Positions 49,957 through 58,266 are shown, counted from the stretch's first letter. The stretch: 64,000 bases of DNA from Puniceicoccales bacterium Verruco_01 (GCA_001604565.1 LVBV01000016.1:90174-154173); one strand, 5' to 3'. Numbers and translations are program-made. Notes: a model not told the origin generated them from the letters alone.

Positions 49957-49977
49957 GTTCGAGTCCCGCCACCTCCA
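49957..49977 (+). other. att core 3 (diverged ssrA-type core)
   Basis: TCCCGCCACCTCCAAGA (49964-49980) is shared with the end of ssrA and its flank, while the T-loop part reads GTTCGAG instead of GTTCAAC. It is followed directly by the second copy of the element left-end repeat, so I read it as the left end of element 2. No complete tRNA or tmRNA precedes it. Confidence 0.65.
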
Positions 49978-50126
49978 AGAAATTTCTGTTTTGAGCCGTG
50001 TCGTAAGCGGCTAATATAGCGTATCTTACGAATCTCGAACGCATTGCGTGCAACTGCGCTCAGGACAGTTTTTGCGCTCTCAGGACAACTCGACGCTACT
50101 GGGTGTGGAAAATCTGCCTTAACTAT
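49978..50126. repeat. Element left-end repeat, copy 2
   Basis: Aligns with 2379-2532: TTTCTGTTTTGAGCCG, TCTTACGAATCTCGAACGC, the paired CTCAGGACA words and CGACGCTACTGGGTGTG, with scattered substitutions. Its presence after a second att-like core is the main evidence that a second, related element starts here. Confidence 0.7.
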
Positions 50127-50173
50127 GCCTTAACTCTGGTTGCCCGTTCGTGTGTGCGGAATGTCGCACGTCG

Positions 50174-51025
50174 CTACTGCCAGATGGGGCTTAGCTTGTC
50201 TGACAGTTTGCCGATCAATTCCCCGAATGATCCGCAGGGCTCGCTTAGGTTGTTGCGCTTGAGGAACTGCTTCCATGCCTGTTCCTTCTGGGTAGCGAAA
50301 GCGGGCGTGAAGGCATGTGGCGTTGCGGGAGGCAATGTGGTGCCCCGACGCTCACATGTCGCACGGACCGCTTGCCGTAGCATCTGCGTATCTACGTCGA
50401 AGCGCGAGGACATGAACCACAAATCGAAGAAGTCCTTCATGCGCGTGTTAGTGGCGTCGAGCCGCACGGCGGCTTCGATCTTCTCCGCCATCGCTGTATA
50501 GACCGGGTAAGCTCGAATGTGCGGCGACGGGAAGTCGGGCAGCAGGTTGGGAAAGGTGACCTCATCCGCAGCGGGTGTGATGACGTCGCCAAATCCGATG
50601 TCGATATGCACGCTGATACGCGCGCCGCCAAGCCATGCGAGGAACTTGACCTCCAGTCCGCCGTAGGCATCCACGGCACGAATCGGGCCGACGGAAAGCG
50701 TGTTCGCATCGAATACGAGCCAATCCTCGGCCTCCATCGCCAACAGTTCGGCAAAGACGCTCCGAATGTCCTCCATGTCCGAACTGCCGAAACCCAGCAG
50801 GTCGGCATCGCGGGTGGGGCGATGGTCGAATGCATTCCAGACGGCGAAGAGCATCGCGCCCTTGAGGACGAAGCGGTTTGCGTGAGGAGACTGCGAAAGC
50901 CTCGCCAGCAGCCGCTCGATGGCGAAGCGCACGAGAATGGCGTCGAAGTCCACCCCTTGGGCGGCGGCGATTTGCGACAGGCGTTGGCGAACAGACGCCG
51001 CGATGTTTGTGGGCTTGTTGGTCAT
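50174..51025 (-). CDS. AbiEii-like nucleotidyltransferase toxin
   Basis: 283 residues from ATG 51025. FVLKGAMLFAVWNAFDHRPTRDADLLGFG (near residues 48-76) is the AbiEii/AbiGii signature (KGG/A-x-L...R-x-T-x-D-x-D). SVHIDIGFGD, then RMKDFFDLWFMSSRF follow. Type IV AbiE systems cause abortive infection by modifying RNA/nucleotides and are neutralised by AbiEi-type regulators. Its start overlaps the partner stop by 4 bp (ATGA). It lies at the left end of element 2, transcribed towards it. Confidence 0.87.
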   Translation of the reverse strand: MTNKPTNIAASVRQRLSQIAAAQGVDFDAILVRFAIERLLARLSQSPHANRFVLKGAMLFAVWNAFDHRPTRDADLLGFGSSDMEDIRSVFAELLAMEAEDWLVFDANTLSVGPIRAVDAYGGLEVKFLAWLGGARISVHIDIGFGDVITPAADEVTFPNLLPDFPSPHIRAYPVYTAMAEKIEAAVRLDATNTRMKDFFDLWFMSSRFDVDTQMLRQAVRATCERRGTTLPPATPHAFTPAFATQKEQAWKQFLKRNNLSEPCGSFGELIGKLSDKLSPIWQ

Positions 51026-51630
51026 GATGAAAGTAGGGTTGTGATGTAGGGCTCGATGACACGCGCCACGCGGCAAATGCGGGCGTAGTGCATGATGTCG
51101 GCGACGCTGCACTTGCGCTGCGCAAGGGCGTCGCGCAGGGCTTCGATGGCCACGTCGAGCCCGTATTTGTTGCGATACTTGAACAGGTCGGCGACGGTTT
51201 TGGCCACGCAATAGACGCGGAGCTTGACGCCCTCGGCCTCGATTGTTTCCACGCCCTCGCTGAAAGCCTTGCCGGAAAGCCTGATGACCCGCGTACCGAC
51301 AAAGTCGATTCTCGGCCTCCACGCGCTCGGGCCGATGGCAAACCACACTTCGCGCGGATTCTGCCGCGTGATGTCATGCAGGCGGCATGCAGTCAGAAGG
51401 CAGAAGACGGCATTGGGCACCGCCTTGGCGACGAGGACGCAGGTGTTCTTTTCCGTCAGTTCGGCGTCTTGCGAGACATAAAGCCCGCGCCCGACGCGCC
51501 GGATCATCCCGTCTCGTTCCGCCTGGGTGATGGCCATACGCGAAAGCCCAAGCGAGGCGAGGTCGCGGCTCCGAAGAACCGTGGCATTCCTGAACGCTCC
51601 CTTAATCCAGTCTCTCTGCGTGGTTGTCAT
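51022..51630 (-). CDS. AbiEi-like antitoxin/transcriptional regulator
   Basis: 202 residues from ATG 51630 (AGG 9 bp upstream). The N-terminal winged HTH (FRNATVLRSRDLASLGLSRMAITQAERDGMIRRVGRGLYV) is the AbiEi_4 type. The C-terminal part, VYCVAKTVADLFKYRNKYGLDVAIEALRDAL, is the AbiEi antitoxin domain. It represses its own operon and antagonises the nucleotidyltransferase, by family knowledge. An in-frame upstream start at 51690 would add a hydrophobic stretch and is less likely. Confidence 0.87.
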   Translation of the reverse strand: MTTTQRDWIKGAFRNATVLRSRDLASLGLSRMAITQAERDGMIRRVGRGLYVSQDAELTEKNTCVLVAKAVPNAVFCLLTACRLHDITRQNPREVWFAIGPSAWRPRIDFVGTRVIRLSGKAFSEGVETIEAEGVKLRVYCVAKTVADLFKYRNKYGLDVAIEALRDALAQRKCSVADIMHYARICRVARVIEPYITTLLSS

Positions 51631-51682
51631 TACAAAACCTATGAGAATATGCATCAGGATGTATGAAATGTAAAGAATGATC

Positions 51683-51721
51683 CACTTCACCCTATGATTG
51701 CCCGCTCACTCTGGTAGAGTG
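51683..51721 (+). promoter_or_regulatory. Conserved leader of recombinase 1, copy 2
   Basis: Differs from 8056-8094 at two positions (GATTGCCCGC against GATTACCTGC); the CTCTGGTAGAGTG word lies 5-6 bp before the ATG. Upstream similarity ends at the block, where the AbiE operon begins. Confidence 0.5.
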
Positions 51722-51726
51722 CGCTG

Positions 51727-52755
51727 ATGGGAACTCGCAATCACTGTTTGGGGCCGCGGCAGATCGCACGATTTGAACAAGCGGCTTCGCTATTGCCGGG
51801 CGTGGACCCGGTGGACGTTTACCGCTTCTATATACGCCATACGCGGACCGGGCGGAAGGCGGTCGCGTTCGCGGACGCCTCGCGGAGCTACCTCCAGATG
51901 CTCGTCGAGACGGGCCGCGCCGTTGCCTACGTGAGCCATGCTCGCAAGGCGCTGGAGGACTTCGCCGAGGAACTTGGTAGCCGCGATGTTGCGGACTACG
52001 ACGCCGAGGCCATTCGCGGCCACCTCTACGGGCTCAATTACTCGCCGGTCACGATCCGCCACCGTCGCGGGCACCTGCTCTGCGCCTTCGCCTGGTGGGC
52101 CGAGCAGGGCTGGATCGACGCGAACCCCGTGGAGAAAGTCAAGCGCCCGAACGTCGTGAGCGGCGAGCCGGGAATCCTGCCAGTTGCCGACATGGAGCGC
52201 CTCTTCCGCGCCAACGAAAGGGTTGACCCCGGCATCTGCGGAATCCTCGCCCTCGGGGCGTTTGCCGGAATGCGCACATCCGCCATCGGGCGGCTCGACT
52301 TCGAGGAACTGGACTTCGGCCAGCGCGGCATCCTGACGCCCGCCTGCAAGACAAAAAAGCGCCGCCGCCAGTGGATCGAGGGCCTGCCGGAAAACCTCTG
52401 GAAGTGGCTTGAGCGCACGCCGCCGGAGATTTTCGCCCTCGATGGCCGCCAGCTATTGCACCGCCGCGCCGAGGCGTTCAAACGGGCCGGGCTACTCATC
52501 GAGGCCGACGACATCGCCTACGAAAACCGCAAGCGCGAGGCGAGGGGAGAGCCGCTAGTAACATGGCAGCCGACGCACCCGCCAAAGAACTGCCTGCGCC
52601 ACAGTTTCGCCACCTACCACGTAGCCCTGCACCGCGACCCCGGCAAGACGGCCCTGCTACTAAGCCACCGTAACCAGCAGGTGCTCTTCCAGCACTATCT
52701 GGGGATAGCGACGAGCGCCGAGGCGGAGAAATACTTCAGGATTCTGCCGAGGTAA
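51727..52755 (+). CDS. Tyrosine recombinase (integrase 1), copy 2
   Basis: 342 residues, same length as the copy at 8101 and about 95% identical, differing mostly in the first 110 residues (for example PVDVYRFYIRHTRTGRKAVAF). All catalytic boxes are kept: FAGMRTSAI, NCLRHSFATYH, LSHRNQQVLF, QHYLG. The nucleotide identity of the pair is much higher than for any other part of the two elements, which points to recent exchange or selection. It is followed by a cargo gene and then recombinase 2. Confidence 0.93.
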   Translation: MGTRNHCLGPRQIARFEQAASLLPGVDPVDVYRFYIRHTRTGRKAVAFADASRSYLQMLVETGRAVAYVSHARKALEDFAEELGSRDVADYDAEAIRGHLYGLNYSPVTIRHRRGHLLCAFAWWAEQGWIDANPVEKVKRPNVVSGEPGILPVADMERLFRANERVDPGICGILALGAFAGMRTSAIGRLDFEELDFGQRGILTPACKTKKRRRQWIEGLPENLWKWLERTPPEIFALDGRQLLHRRAEAFKRAGLLIEADDIAYENRKREARGEPLVTWQPTHPPKNCLRHSFATYHVALHRDPGKTALLLSHRNQQVLFQHYLGIATSAEAEKYFRILPR

Positions 52756-52808
52756 AACTTACTTTTCTTGTTCATGGCTGGTTTTGTTTGATCTCAAACG
52801 ATATTCAA

Positions 52809-53636
52809 ATGTTTGACTTGATCCTCTATTTGGAACTTTCTCTCGGAATGCCGCTTGAAACGTATTTGTCAGACTTCATTAACCGTGAAAGTGCGGATGG
52901 TTGTTTGGATTACAAAATGCGTAAGCAAGGATTCTACAGGGCGGAACATTGTAATTGCAACAATCAGAGGAACCTCTATCCAGTTCCGTGTTTTGGCCAA
53001 TTAGAAACAGCTGATATCTTGACACTGGGCGCGAATCCATCTGCGGATGGAATGCACTTTGGGGAAAATAATTATTGGCCAGAGTGGAATAATGATGATT
53101 TGGCTATTCGCCTGATTTGTCAGTGCTGTTGCGGATATTTTGACAACAATCAAGCTGTGCGTTGGTTTGGTCGCTGGAACTCTATTCTTGAGCAGCTCGA
53201 TGCTTCGTATTACTCAATTGGTGATCGTAGAAAGAGGCTGTTGGCTGCGCACATTGACATATCCCCAAGGCCGACGCGAAGCATGCGAGCTTGTCAAAAT
53301 ATCAGTGCAACCTTGTGGAATGAGATGATGACTTGCGATCGGAATTACTTGCATGAACTATTGACGATTGCGGGTAACGCTCGGTGCATTCTTATCGCAG
53401 GGACGGCAAGTAGATCTACGTATGTCTTTGATGCGTTCCGTAAAGCGTTTCCGGCTTGGGGTGTGGCTAATATACGACACCCTCATTCTCCGTCGATTCT
53501 CTGGAATGGTTTGGCTTTTGGGCAACGTAACATTGGGGGTTGGTCATCATGTGTAGGGCCGACCTTTGCCGGACTGAATTTGAACTTTAACAATGATGTA
53601 AGGATTCATCTACGAGAACAACTGGGGCTTGATTGA
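52809..53636 (+). CDS. Unknown cargo protein, possible uracil-DNA-glycosylase fold
   Basis: 275 residues from ATG 52809 (a TTG at 52788 is possible). ETADILTLGANPSADGMHF near residues 70-88 resembles the UDG water-activating loop, and VANIRHPHSPSILW near 225-240 resembles the UDG H-P-S-P loop; RCILIAGTASRSTYVF could be the intervening strand. Cys-rich segments (HCNCNNQ, CQCCCGYF) may bind metal or an Fe-S cluster as in UDG families 4/5. AT content is clearly higher than in the flanking recombinases, so it is a foreign insert. A defence glycosylase is a speculation. Confidence 0.6.
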   Translation: MFDLILYLELSLGMPLETYLSDFINRESADGCLDYKMRKQGFYRAEHCNCNNQRNLYPVPCFGQLETADILTLGANPSADGMHFGENNYWPEWNNDDLAIRLICQCCCGYFDNNQAVRWFGRWNSILEQLDASYYSIGDRRKRLLAAHIDISPRPTRSMRACQNISATLWNEMMTCDRNYLHELLTIAGNARCILIAGTASRSTYVFDAFRKAFPAWGVANIRHPHSPSILWNGLAFGQRNIGGWSSCVGPTFAGLNLNFNNDVRIHLREQLGLD

Positions 53637-53739
53637 AAAAACGATCATATGATTATTGGTGATTTGCGTTTGTGGTAGAGTAATTCGATAAGCGGACAAA
53701 GTGTTTGCTTCAGCCTTAACCCAACCTACACTGCCAACC

Positions 53740-54897
53740 GTGAAAGTCACGGCACATTACAGGGAGGGACGGAAGGCACCTTGGGAGGCTCGCTGGTGGG
53801 TTAACCGCCAGATGCGGACACGCTTCTTCGAGACGGAGGACGAGCGTAACCGCTTCATCAAGAACTTCTCCCGTGAAATCGTGCAGCACGGCGAAGAGGT
53901 ATACAAGTTCGACAAGAATCGGATGCGCCGCTGGCAGGAAGCTGACCTCATTGCGCCCGATGTGGACCCCGTTGAATTGGCGCGGCACTGGGTGGCGACT
54001 CACGAGTCGGCGCAGCTAGTGACCTTGAAGGACGGCGTGGCCCGATTCCTCAAGGAACTGGAACTCGCGGGCCGCACGAAAGAATACCGCGCCCACGTTA
54101 GGGAGTATCTCAAGAGGTTTGTCAGCGAGTTCGGCGAGGCCCACGTTTCCGCCATCACGAGCACGCAGGTGTCGGACTTCATCCACGCGCTGCCCTTCAG
54201 CGCGATCACCAAGCGCCATGCGCGAAGCGGCATCGTCTCGGCCTACAAGTGGTTCGTGAAGCAGGGCTGGGCGGAAAAGAACCCGGCGGCGGCGGTGCCC
54301 GTCCCGAAGGTGGACCTCGCGGAGCCGGGCATTCTGAGCGTCGAGGAAACCGAGCGGCTCTTCCGCGCCAACGAGGCCGAAGACCCCGAAATCTGCGGCC
54401 TACTCGCCCTCGGAGCCTTCGCCGGGATGCGAGCTTCGGCCATCGCGCGGCTCGAATCAACGGAACTCGACTTCGCCAGCAAGGCGATCCTTACGCCCGC
54501 CAGCAAGACGAAAAAGGGCCGCCGTCACTACATGGAGGGTCTGCCGGGAAACCTCTGGGCATGGCTCGAACGGACGCCGAAAACGGCCTTCAAGATGGAG
54601 CCGCGCACGCTCGCCACGCGCCGCGAAAACGCCTTCCGCCGGGCCGGGCTACTCGTGACAAGCGAGGATGCCAAGCGTAGCCACGTCCAGCCCAAGGCAC
54701 CGCCGAAGAACTGCCTGCGGCACTCTTTCGTCAGTTACCACGTGGCGCTGCACCGCGATCCGGGCCGTACGGCGCTCCTCGTCAGTCACAAGGACCAGTC
54801 CATCCTCTGGAACCACTACCTGGGCGTCGCCAAGCGGGAAGACGCGGAGCGATACTTCGCGATTCTGCCCACGGCGGCAGCCGTGCAAGTCGGGTAG
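53740..54897 (+). CDS. Tyrosine recombinase (integrase 2), intact
   Basis: 385 residues from the GTG at 53740; upstream sequence CCTACACTGCCA is conserved with 9975-9986. The N-terminal arm-binding-like region (EARWWVNRQMRTRFFETEDERNRF), SAM-like domain, and catalytic domain are present: FAGMRASAIARL, TKKGRRHYM, NCLRHSFVSYH, VSHKDQSILWNHYLG. The C-terminal half is clearly related to integrase 1 (GIL-V-E-ERLFRANE, LALGAFAGMR, NLW-WLERTP), so the two are paralogues. Two recombinases may act as a heteromer or recognise different sites. Confidence 0.92.
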   Translation: MKVTAHYREGRKAPWEARWWVNRQMRTRFFETEDERNRFIKNFSREIVQHGEEVYKFDKNRMRRWQEADLIAPDVDPVELARHWVATHESAQLVTLKDGVARFLKELELAGRTKEYRAHVREYLKRFVSEFGEAHVSAITSTQVSDFIHALPFSAITKRHARSGIVSAYKWFVKQGWAEKNPAAAVPVPKVDLAEPGILSVEETERLFRANEAEDPEICGLLALGAFAGMRASAIARLESTELDFASKAILTPASKTKKGRRHYMEGLPGNLWAWLERTPKTAFKMEPRTLATRRENAFRRAGLLVTSEDAKRSHVQPKAPPKNCLRHSFVSYHVALHRDPGRTALLVSHKDQSILWNHYLGVAKREDAERYFAILPTAAAVQVG

Positions 54898-55004
54898 CAC
54901 GCAGTCGTATCCCGTTGCCCTGACGGCTACTTGAGAACTTCTCGCACAATCCGCTTGCCACATCCAACCAAGTGAACATGTGTATATTCCGCAACCCGAA
55001 GCGA

Positions 55005-55074
55005 CGGGCGCCGGAGTGAATCCACGGCGCCCGCAACCGGTTGCCGTCGCGGCCTTGGGGTAACTGGCCGCGAC
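55005..55074. other. Compact array of hairpins
   Basis: Stem 1: CGGGCGCCG (55005-55013) with CGGCGCCCG (55025-55033). A perfect 12-bp palindrome GCAACCGGTTGC (55033-55044) follows. Stem 2: GTCGCGGCC (55046-55054) with GGCCGCGAC (55066-55074). Both outer hairpins have 9 bp and an 11-nt loop and no T-run. It lies between integrase 2 and the gene at 55140. It may be a structured RNA leader, a folded DNA site or a protein-binding array. Confidence 0.65.
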
Positions 55075-55139
55075 CCCGCAGGAGCTGGCAGGCGGAGGGA
55101 ATGTCGGCTGGGTTCAAAACGTGAACAAAGGAATACAAC

Positions 55140-56315
55140 ATGGCTGCGTTCAGCGCACTCACGATTTCCCGCCCGGCGTTCCTGAAGGCCCTTGATTGGG
55201 CGACAGTGCAGGGCTTTTTGAAACCCTACGCGGCGTATCTCGCCGCACGAGGCTTTGACCTCGAAACACCGCCCGATGACGACGGCTTTGCCGCGCTGGG
55301 CGACATCCTCGCGCGGTCCGGTGCAGACACGCCGAACGCGCTTCTCGACGCCCTCTTCATCACCGAGGAAACCGCGCACGGAGCCGCTCCGGACGACCTG
55401 CACGACGACGCAAAACGGCTCGGCATTGTTCTGCCCAGCGAGGCAACGATGCTCGAAACGGTGTTCCGCATCTGGAACGCTTCGCCGGACGCCATCCGCG
55501 CTCGACACATGGAACTGACGCTTGCCAAGGTGCGCACCTTCGAATTCTACAACGCCGAGGACGAGCGTGCGCTCCTACAGATTCCGAGCGATGCGGCGCT
55601 GAAGGCGGTTGCCACGGGCCTTGACGAGTGGTTCGACAAGCGGCGGCGCGGGCGCGGCTGCCAGATCCGGCTTTTCCAGCGCGACACGGAACTCTGGTTC
55701 CTCATCTCGCACGGCGAACTTTTTAGGCGCGTCGGCACTTGGGAGGACGGACGGAGCGGATCGCTCGGCTACCGGCCCGACAAATACGACGTCGTGGTGT
55801 ACGACGAGCTGACGAAGGAGCTGCGCGTGAACGCCGCGCTCAACCTGCGCGACCTCTACCGGCGGCAGTTCGGGCTCCTTCTCTTCGGCACCGAAAACCA
55901 CTTTCCCGGCGAGAACAAATACTCGCTGGAACCGTTGCGCGAGCAGGGCGAAAAGTCCCTCATCTGCGCCGACGTGCCGGGTCTTAACTGGGTCAAGCTC
56001 ACGCGCCTGACCTACGAACTCAAGGGCGATAAACGCATCAAACGGACGGACGCGGCGGAGAACCTCTTCGAGTCCTACGATTACCAGAAAACCGGCATCC
56101 CGCCTGGGGCGCGCCTCATGTCGGCGAGCTTCTCCGGGCGCTTCAAGGACAACCCGAGGCCGCGCACCGTGACGATCAAGCCGACCAATGTCGCCCTCTA
56201 CACGCGGGACGGCGACAGCCATGCGATCGACGAATGGCTCATGCGGCGCGGGTTCATCCAACAAAGAAAGGTGGCCGACTATGCCCAAACCGAATGCGTT
56301 CTGGCAATTGCTTGA
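55140..56315 (+). CDS. Unknown protein, 391 residues
   Basis: I do not recognise a family. The first 80 residues resemble a small helical domain. Residues 130-230 contain ELTLAKVRTFEFYNAEDERALLQIPSDAALKAVATGLDEWFDKRRRG and LWFLISHGELFRRVG. The C-terminus is basic and rich in Arg/Lys. No signal peptide. ATG 55140 is preceded by AAAGGAAT 6-13 bp upstream, a fair ribosome binding site. The 3' end overlaps the next gene by 35 bp, so the two are coupled and probably form one two-component system. Confidence 0.75.
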   Translation: MAAFSALTISRPAFLKALDWATVQGFLKPYAAYLAARGFDLETPPDDDGFAALGDILARSGADTPNALLDALFITEETAHGAAPDDLHDDAKRLGIVLPSEATMLETVFRIWNASPDAIRARHMELTLAKVRTFEFYNAEDERALLQIPSDAALKAVATGLDEWFDKRRRGRGCQIRLFQRDTELWFLISHGELFRRVGTWEDGRSGSLGYRPDKYDVVVYDELTKELRVNAALNLRDLYRRQFGLLLFGTENHFPGENKYSLEPLREQGEKSLICADVPGLNWVKLTRLTYELKGDKRIKRTDAAENLFESYDYQKTGIPPGARLMSASFSGRFKDNPRPRTVTIKPTNVALYTRDGDSHAIDEWLMRRGFIQQRKVADYAQTECVLAIA

Positions 56316-57318
56316 GTCGCCCGCACGGACGGGCCGACCGCTCTCCACCTGGAAGCTGGCCCTGCGCGAGGAGTTTGAGCTCGTCTCAAGCTACGTTGTG
56401 CCGACCGGCGCGCTGGCGACGACGATGCCCTGTGCGCGCACCTTCGCCGGGCACTTTTGCAGCTACCGTATCGTCGAGCACGAGGACGGTACCTTTGCGG
56501 GCGTGTGCGACGAAGGCCGCTGCCCGCGCCGGATCTTCCAGCGCGAGGAACTCGCCCAGCACGCGATCGACGAGGACCGGCTGGCGAAGGAACTGACGGC
56601 GCTCCTCGCCATCACGCCCTCGCCGCAGGAGGTGGATGGGGTGGGGCGGAGCCGCCGACTTGGCTTCCTCAAGGGCGAGGAGCGCATCCCCGTCATCCTG
56701 ACCACGCAGTGGACGGTGGAGGATTGCAACCGCTTCCTTGCCGACTTCTATGCGGATCGGTCGGGGCGCGTCATGTGGATCTTCCCGACGGCGCGCCGCC
56801 TCGACGACAAGAGTCAGCGAATCCTGTCCAAGCAAGAGGCGGTCGTCTTCACGATCGACGGGCACTTCGAGATCGAAAACGGTTCGATCAAGCTGCTGCC
56901 GGAGGGCGTGAAGGATTGGGACGACACGCTCTTCCGGCTGACGGGCGTTGGCGTCCACGAGCACGGCTTCCATGTGCCTGCCGGGGCGAAGTGGAGCGAC
57001 TTGACGCTGCGCTTCCGCGACGGGCATACGATTCAGGCAAGCCTTGGCAAGCAGCGGCGGCGCTTCAATTACCGAGACATCGGGCTTGTCGACAAACGCA
57101 AGGACGGCCCCGACGCCCAGTGGGATCTCCTCCAGCGTTTCGCGGCGAACTACGGCTCGCTCAACTGGTCGAGCCAAGGCTCCGACATTCGCAACCAGAA
57201 GCGCAAGGAACGCCTCGCCGAGGCTCTGAAGAGCTTCTTCGGGATTACCGGCGAGCCCTTCAACTACGACCCAAGCGACGGAGGCTGGGAGAGCGTCTTC
57301 AACATCCAGCCCGAGTAA
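56281..57318 (+). CDS. Unknown protein, 345 residues, coupled to the preceding gene
   Basis: ATG 56281 follows AAAGGTGG by about 6 bp. The family is not recognised. CSYRIVEHEDGTFAGVCDEGRCPRRIF has three Cys that may bind metal. The region VILTTQWTVEDCNRFLADFYADRSGRVMWIFPTARRLDDKSQRIL could be an alpha/beta core. The last 80 residues (DAQWDLLQRFAANYGSLNW, then RNQKRKERLAEALKSFFGI) have an HTH-like basic pattern. It ends just before the first copy of the 16-bp repeat at 57327. Function unknown. Confidence 0.75.
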   Translation: MPKPNAFWQLLESPARTGRPLSTWKLALREEFELVSSYVVPTGALATTMPCARTFAGHFCSYRIVEHEDGTFAGVCDEGRCPRRIFQREELAQHAIDEDRLAKELTALLAITPSPQEVDGVGRSRRLGFLKGEERIPVILTTQWTVEDCNRFLADFYADRSGRVMWIFPTARRLDDKSQRILSKQEAVVFTIDGHFEIENGSIKLLPEGVKDWDDTLFRLTGVGVHEHGFHVPAGAKWSDLTLRFRDGHTIQASLGKQRRRFNYRDIGLVDKRKDGPDAQWDLLQRFAANYGSLNWSSQGSDIRNQKRKERLAEALKSFFGITGEPFNYDPSDGGWESVFNIQPE

Positions 57319-57326
57319 TCCGAAGC

Positions 57327-57557
57327 GTCGACAAATCGACAAAAGCCCCGAAAACGGCTCCTAGCCATCCAAGAGGCCCAAACCCTAGCAATCATGCGGG
57401 TTTGGGCCTTTTTTGTTCCCGGAAGCCGCCGTCGACAGATCGACAAATCAAATGACAAAACGAAGAAAAGTGAAAAATTTTTTCGGGCGAGAATCCTTAG
57501 TATTTATGCGGGTTCCGAGGTTTTTGATTCCATTGACTCGCGTCGACAGATCGACAA
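57327..57557. repeat. Three copies of a 16-bp GTCGACARATCGACAA repeat
   Basis: Copies at 57327-57342, 57431-57446 and 57542-57557, spaced 104 and 111 bp apart. Each contains two direct TCGACA words 7 bp apart, so six half-sites in all. They precede the replication module starting at 57573. Candidate iterons or repressor operators. Confidence 0.7.
57375..57414 (+). terminator. Rho-independent terminator
   Basis: An 11-bp perfect stem GGCCCAAACCC (57375-57385) with GGGTTTGGGCC (57398-57408), a 12-nt loop and six T residues. It ends the transcript of the gene pair at 55140-57318. Confidence 0.85.
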
Positions 57558-57572
57558 GTCGCCAAGAGGGGC

Positions 57573-57863
57573 GTGAACACGAACACGCAACCCACCTTGG
57601 ACGAGAAGTTGGACGCCCTGACGCGGCGGATCGACGAACTCGGCCAGCTCATCACCTCGCGGCAGACGCCTGAACTGAAGTTCTGCCTGACCGTTGAGGA
57701 ACTCGCCAGTCGCTGGGCCCTCGGCCCGGAGGCTGTCCGACGCCTTGTGCGCAGTAAAGAGCTGCGCCCCCTGCGCGGCTTCCGCCCCTTCCGCTTCACG
57801 ATGGAGGAAGTCCGTCGCTACGAGGCGTTGACGACCCATTCCGCGCGGAAAGGGGGCCGCTAA
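57573..57863 (+). CDS. Excisionase/MerR-like HTH protein
   Basis: 96 residues with a GTG start (AGAGGGG upstream). After a short coiled coil (DEKLDALTRRIDELGQLI), the region KFCLTVEELASRWALGPEAVRRLVRSKELRPLRGFRPFRFTMEEVRRYE is a helix-turn-helix_17/excisionase domain. First gene of the replication module, directly after the 16-bp repeats, so it may bind them. It overlaps the next start by one base. Confidence 0.8.
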   Translation: MNTNTQPTLDEKLDALTRRIDELGQLITSRQTPELKFCLTVEELASRWALGPEAVRRLVRSKELRPLRGFRPFRFTMEEVRRYEALTTHSARKGGR

Positions 57864-58264
57864 TGCCCCGCTGCGAAGAACACCGTATCCAGGCGGCCCT
57901 GTTCAAATGGGCCCGCTACAGCGCGGCGGAGACGCCCGTTTTGCGCCTCATGTTTGCCATCCCGAACGGCGGCGCACGCGACGCCATCACGGGCGCGATC
58001 CTGAAGGCCGAAGGCGTGAAACCCGGCGTGCCGGACGTGTTTCTGCCGGTCGCCTCGGGGCCATTCCACGGCCTCTTCATCGAACTCAAGAGCGCGAAAG
58101 GCCGGGCCTCGCCCGAGCAGCGCGAATGGCTGACTGCGCTCCGTGAGCGCGGCTACGCGACCGCCCTCTGCCATGACCTCGGCGAGGCCATTGACACCGT
58201 CTCCCGGTACCTCGCCGGAGAGGCCATCCCCTCCATCAAAACTTTCACGAACAACTGCAAATAG
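57863..58264 (+). CDS. VRR-NUC domain nuclease
   Basis: 133 residues covering a stand-alone VRR-NUC domain: EEHRIQAALFKWARY, IPNGGARDAITGAILKAEGVKPGVPDVFLPVASGPFHGLFIELKSAKGRASPEQREWLTAL, with the PD...E-x-K active site (D of GVPDVF, E and K of IELKS). Phage VRR-NUC proteins cleave branched or Holliday junction DNA during replication and recombination. Operonic with the ATPase 2 bp downstream. Confidence 0.88.
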   Translation: MPRCEEHRIQAALFKWARYSAAETPVLRLMFAIPNGGARDAITGAILKAEGVKPGVPDVFLPVASGPFHGLFIELKSAKGRASPEQREWLTALRERGYATALCHDLGEAIDTVSRYLAGEAIPSIKTFTNNCK

Positions 58265-58266
58265 CT

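Noticed and set aside
49950..49980. 3' half of a tRNA gene at the third att core
   Set aside because: The T-loop-like GTTCGAGTCCCGCC is there, but upstream sequence gives no acceptor partner, D arm or anticodon arm.
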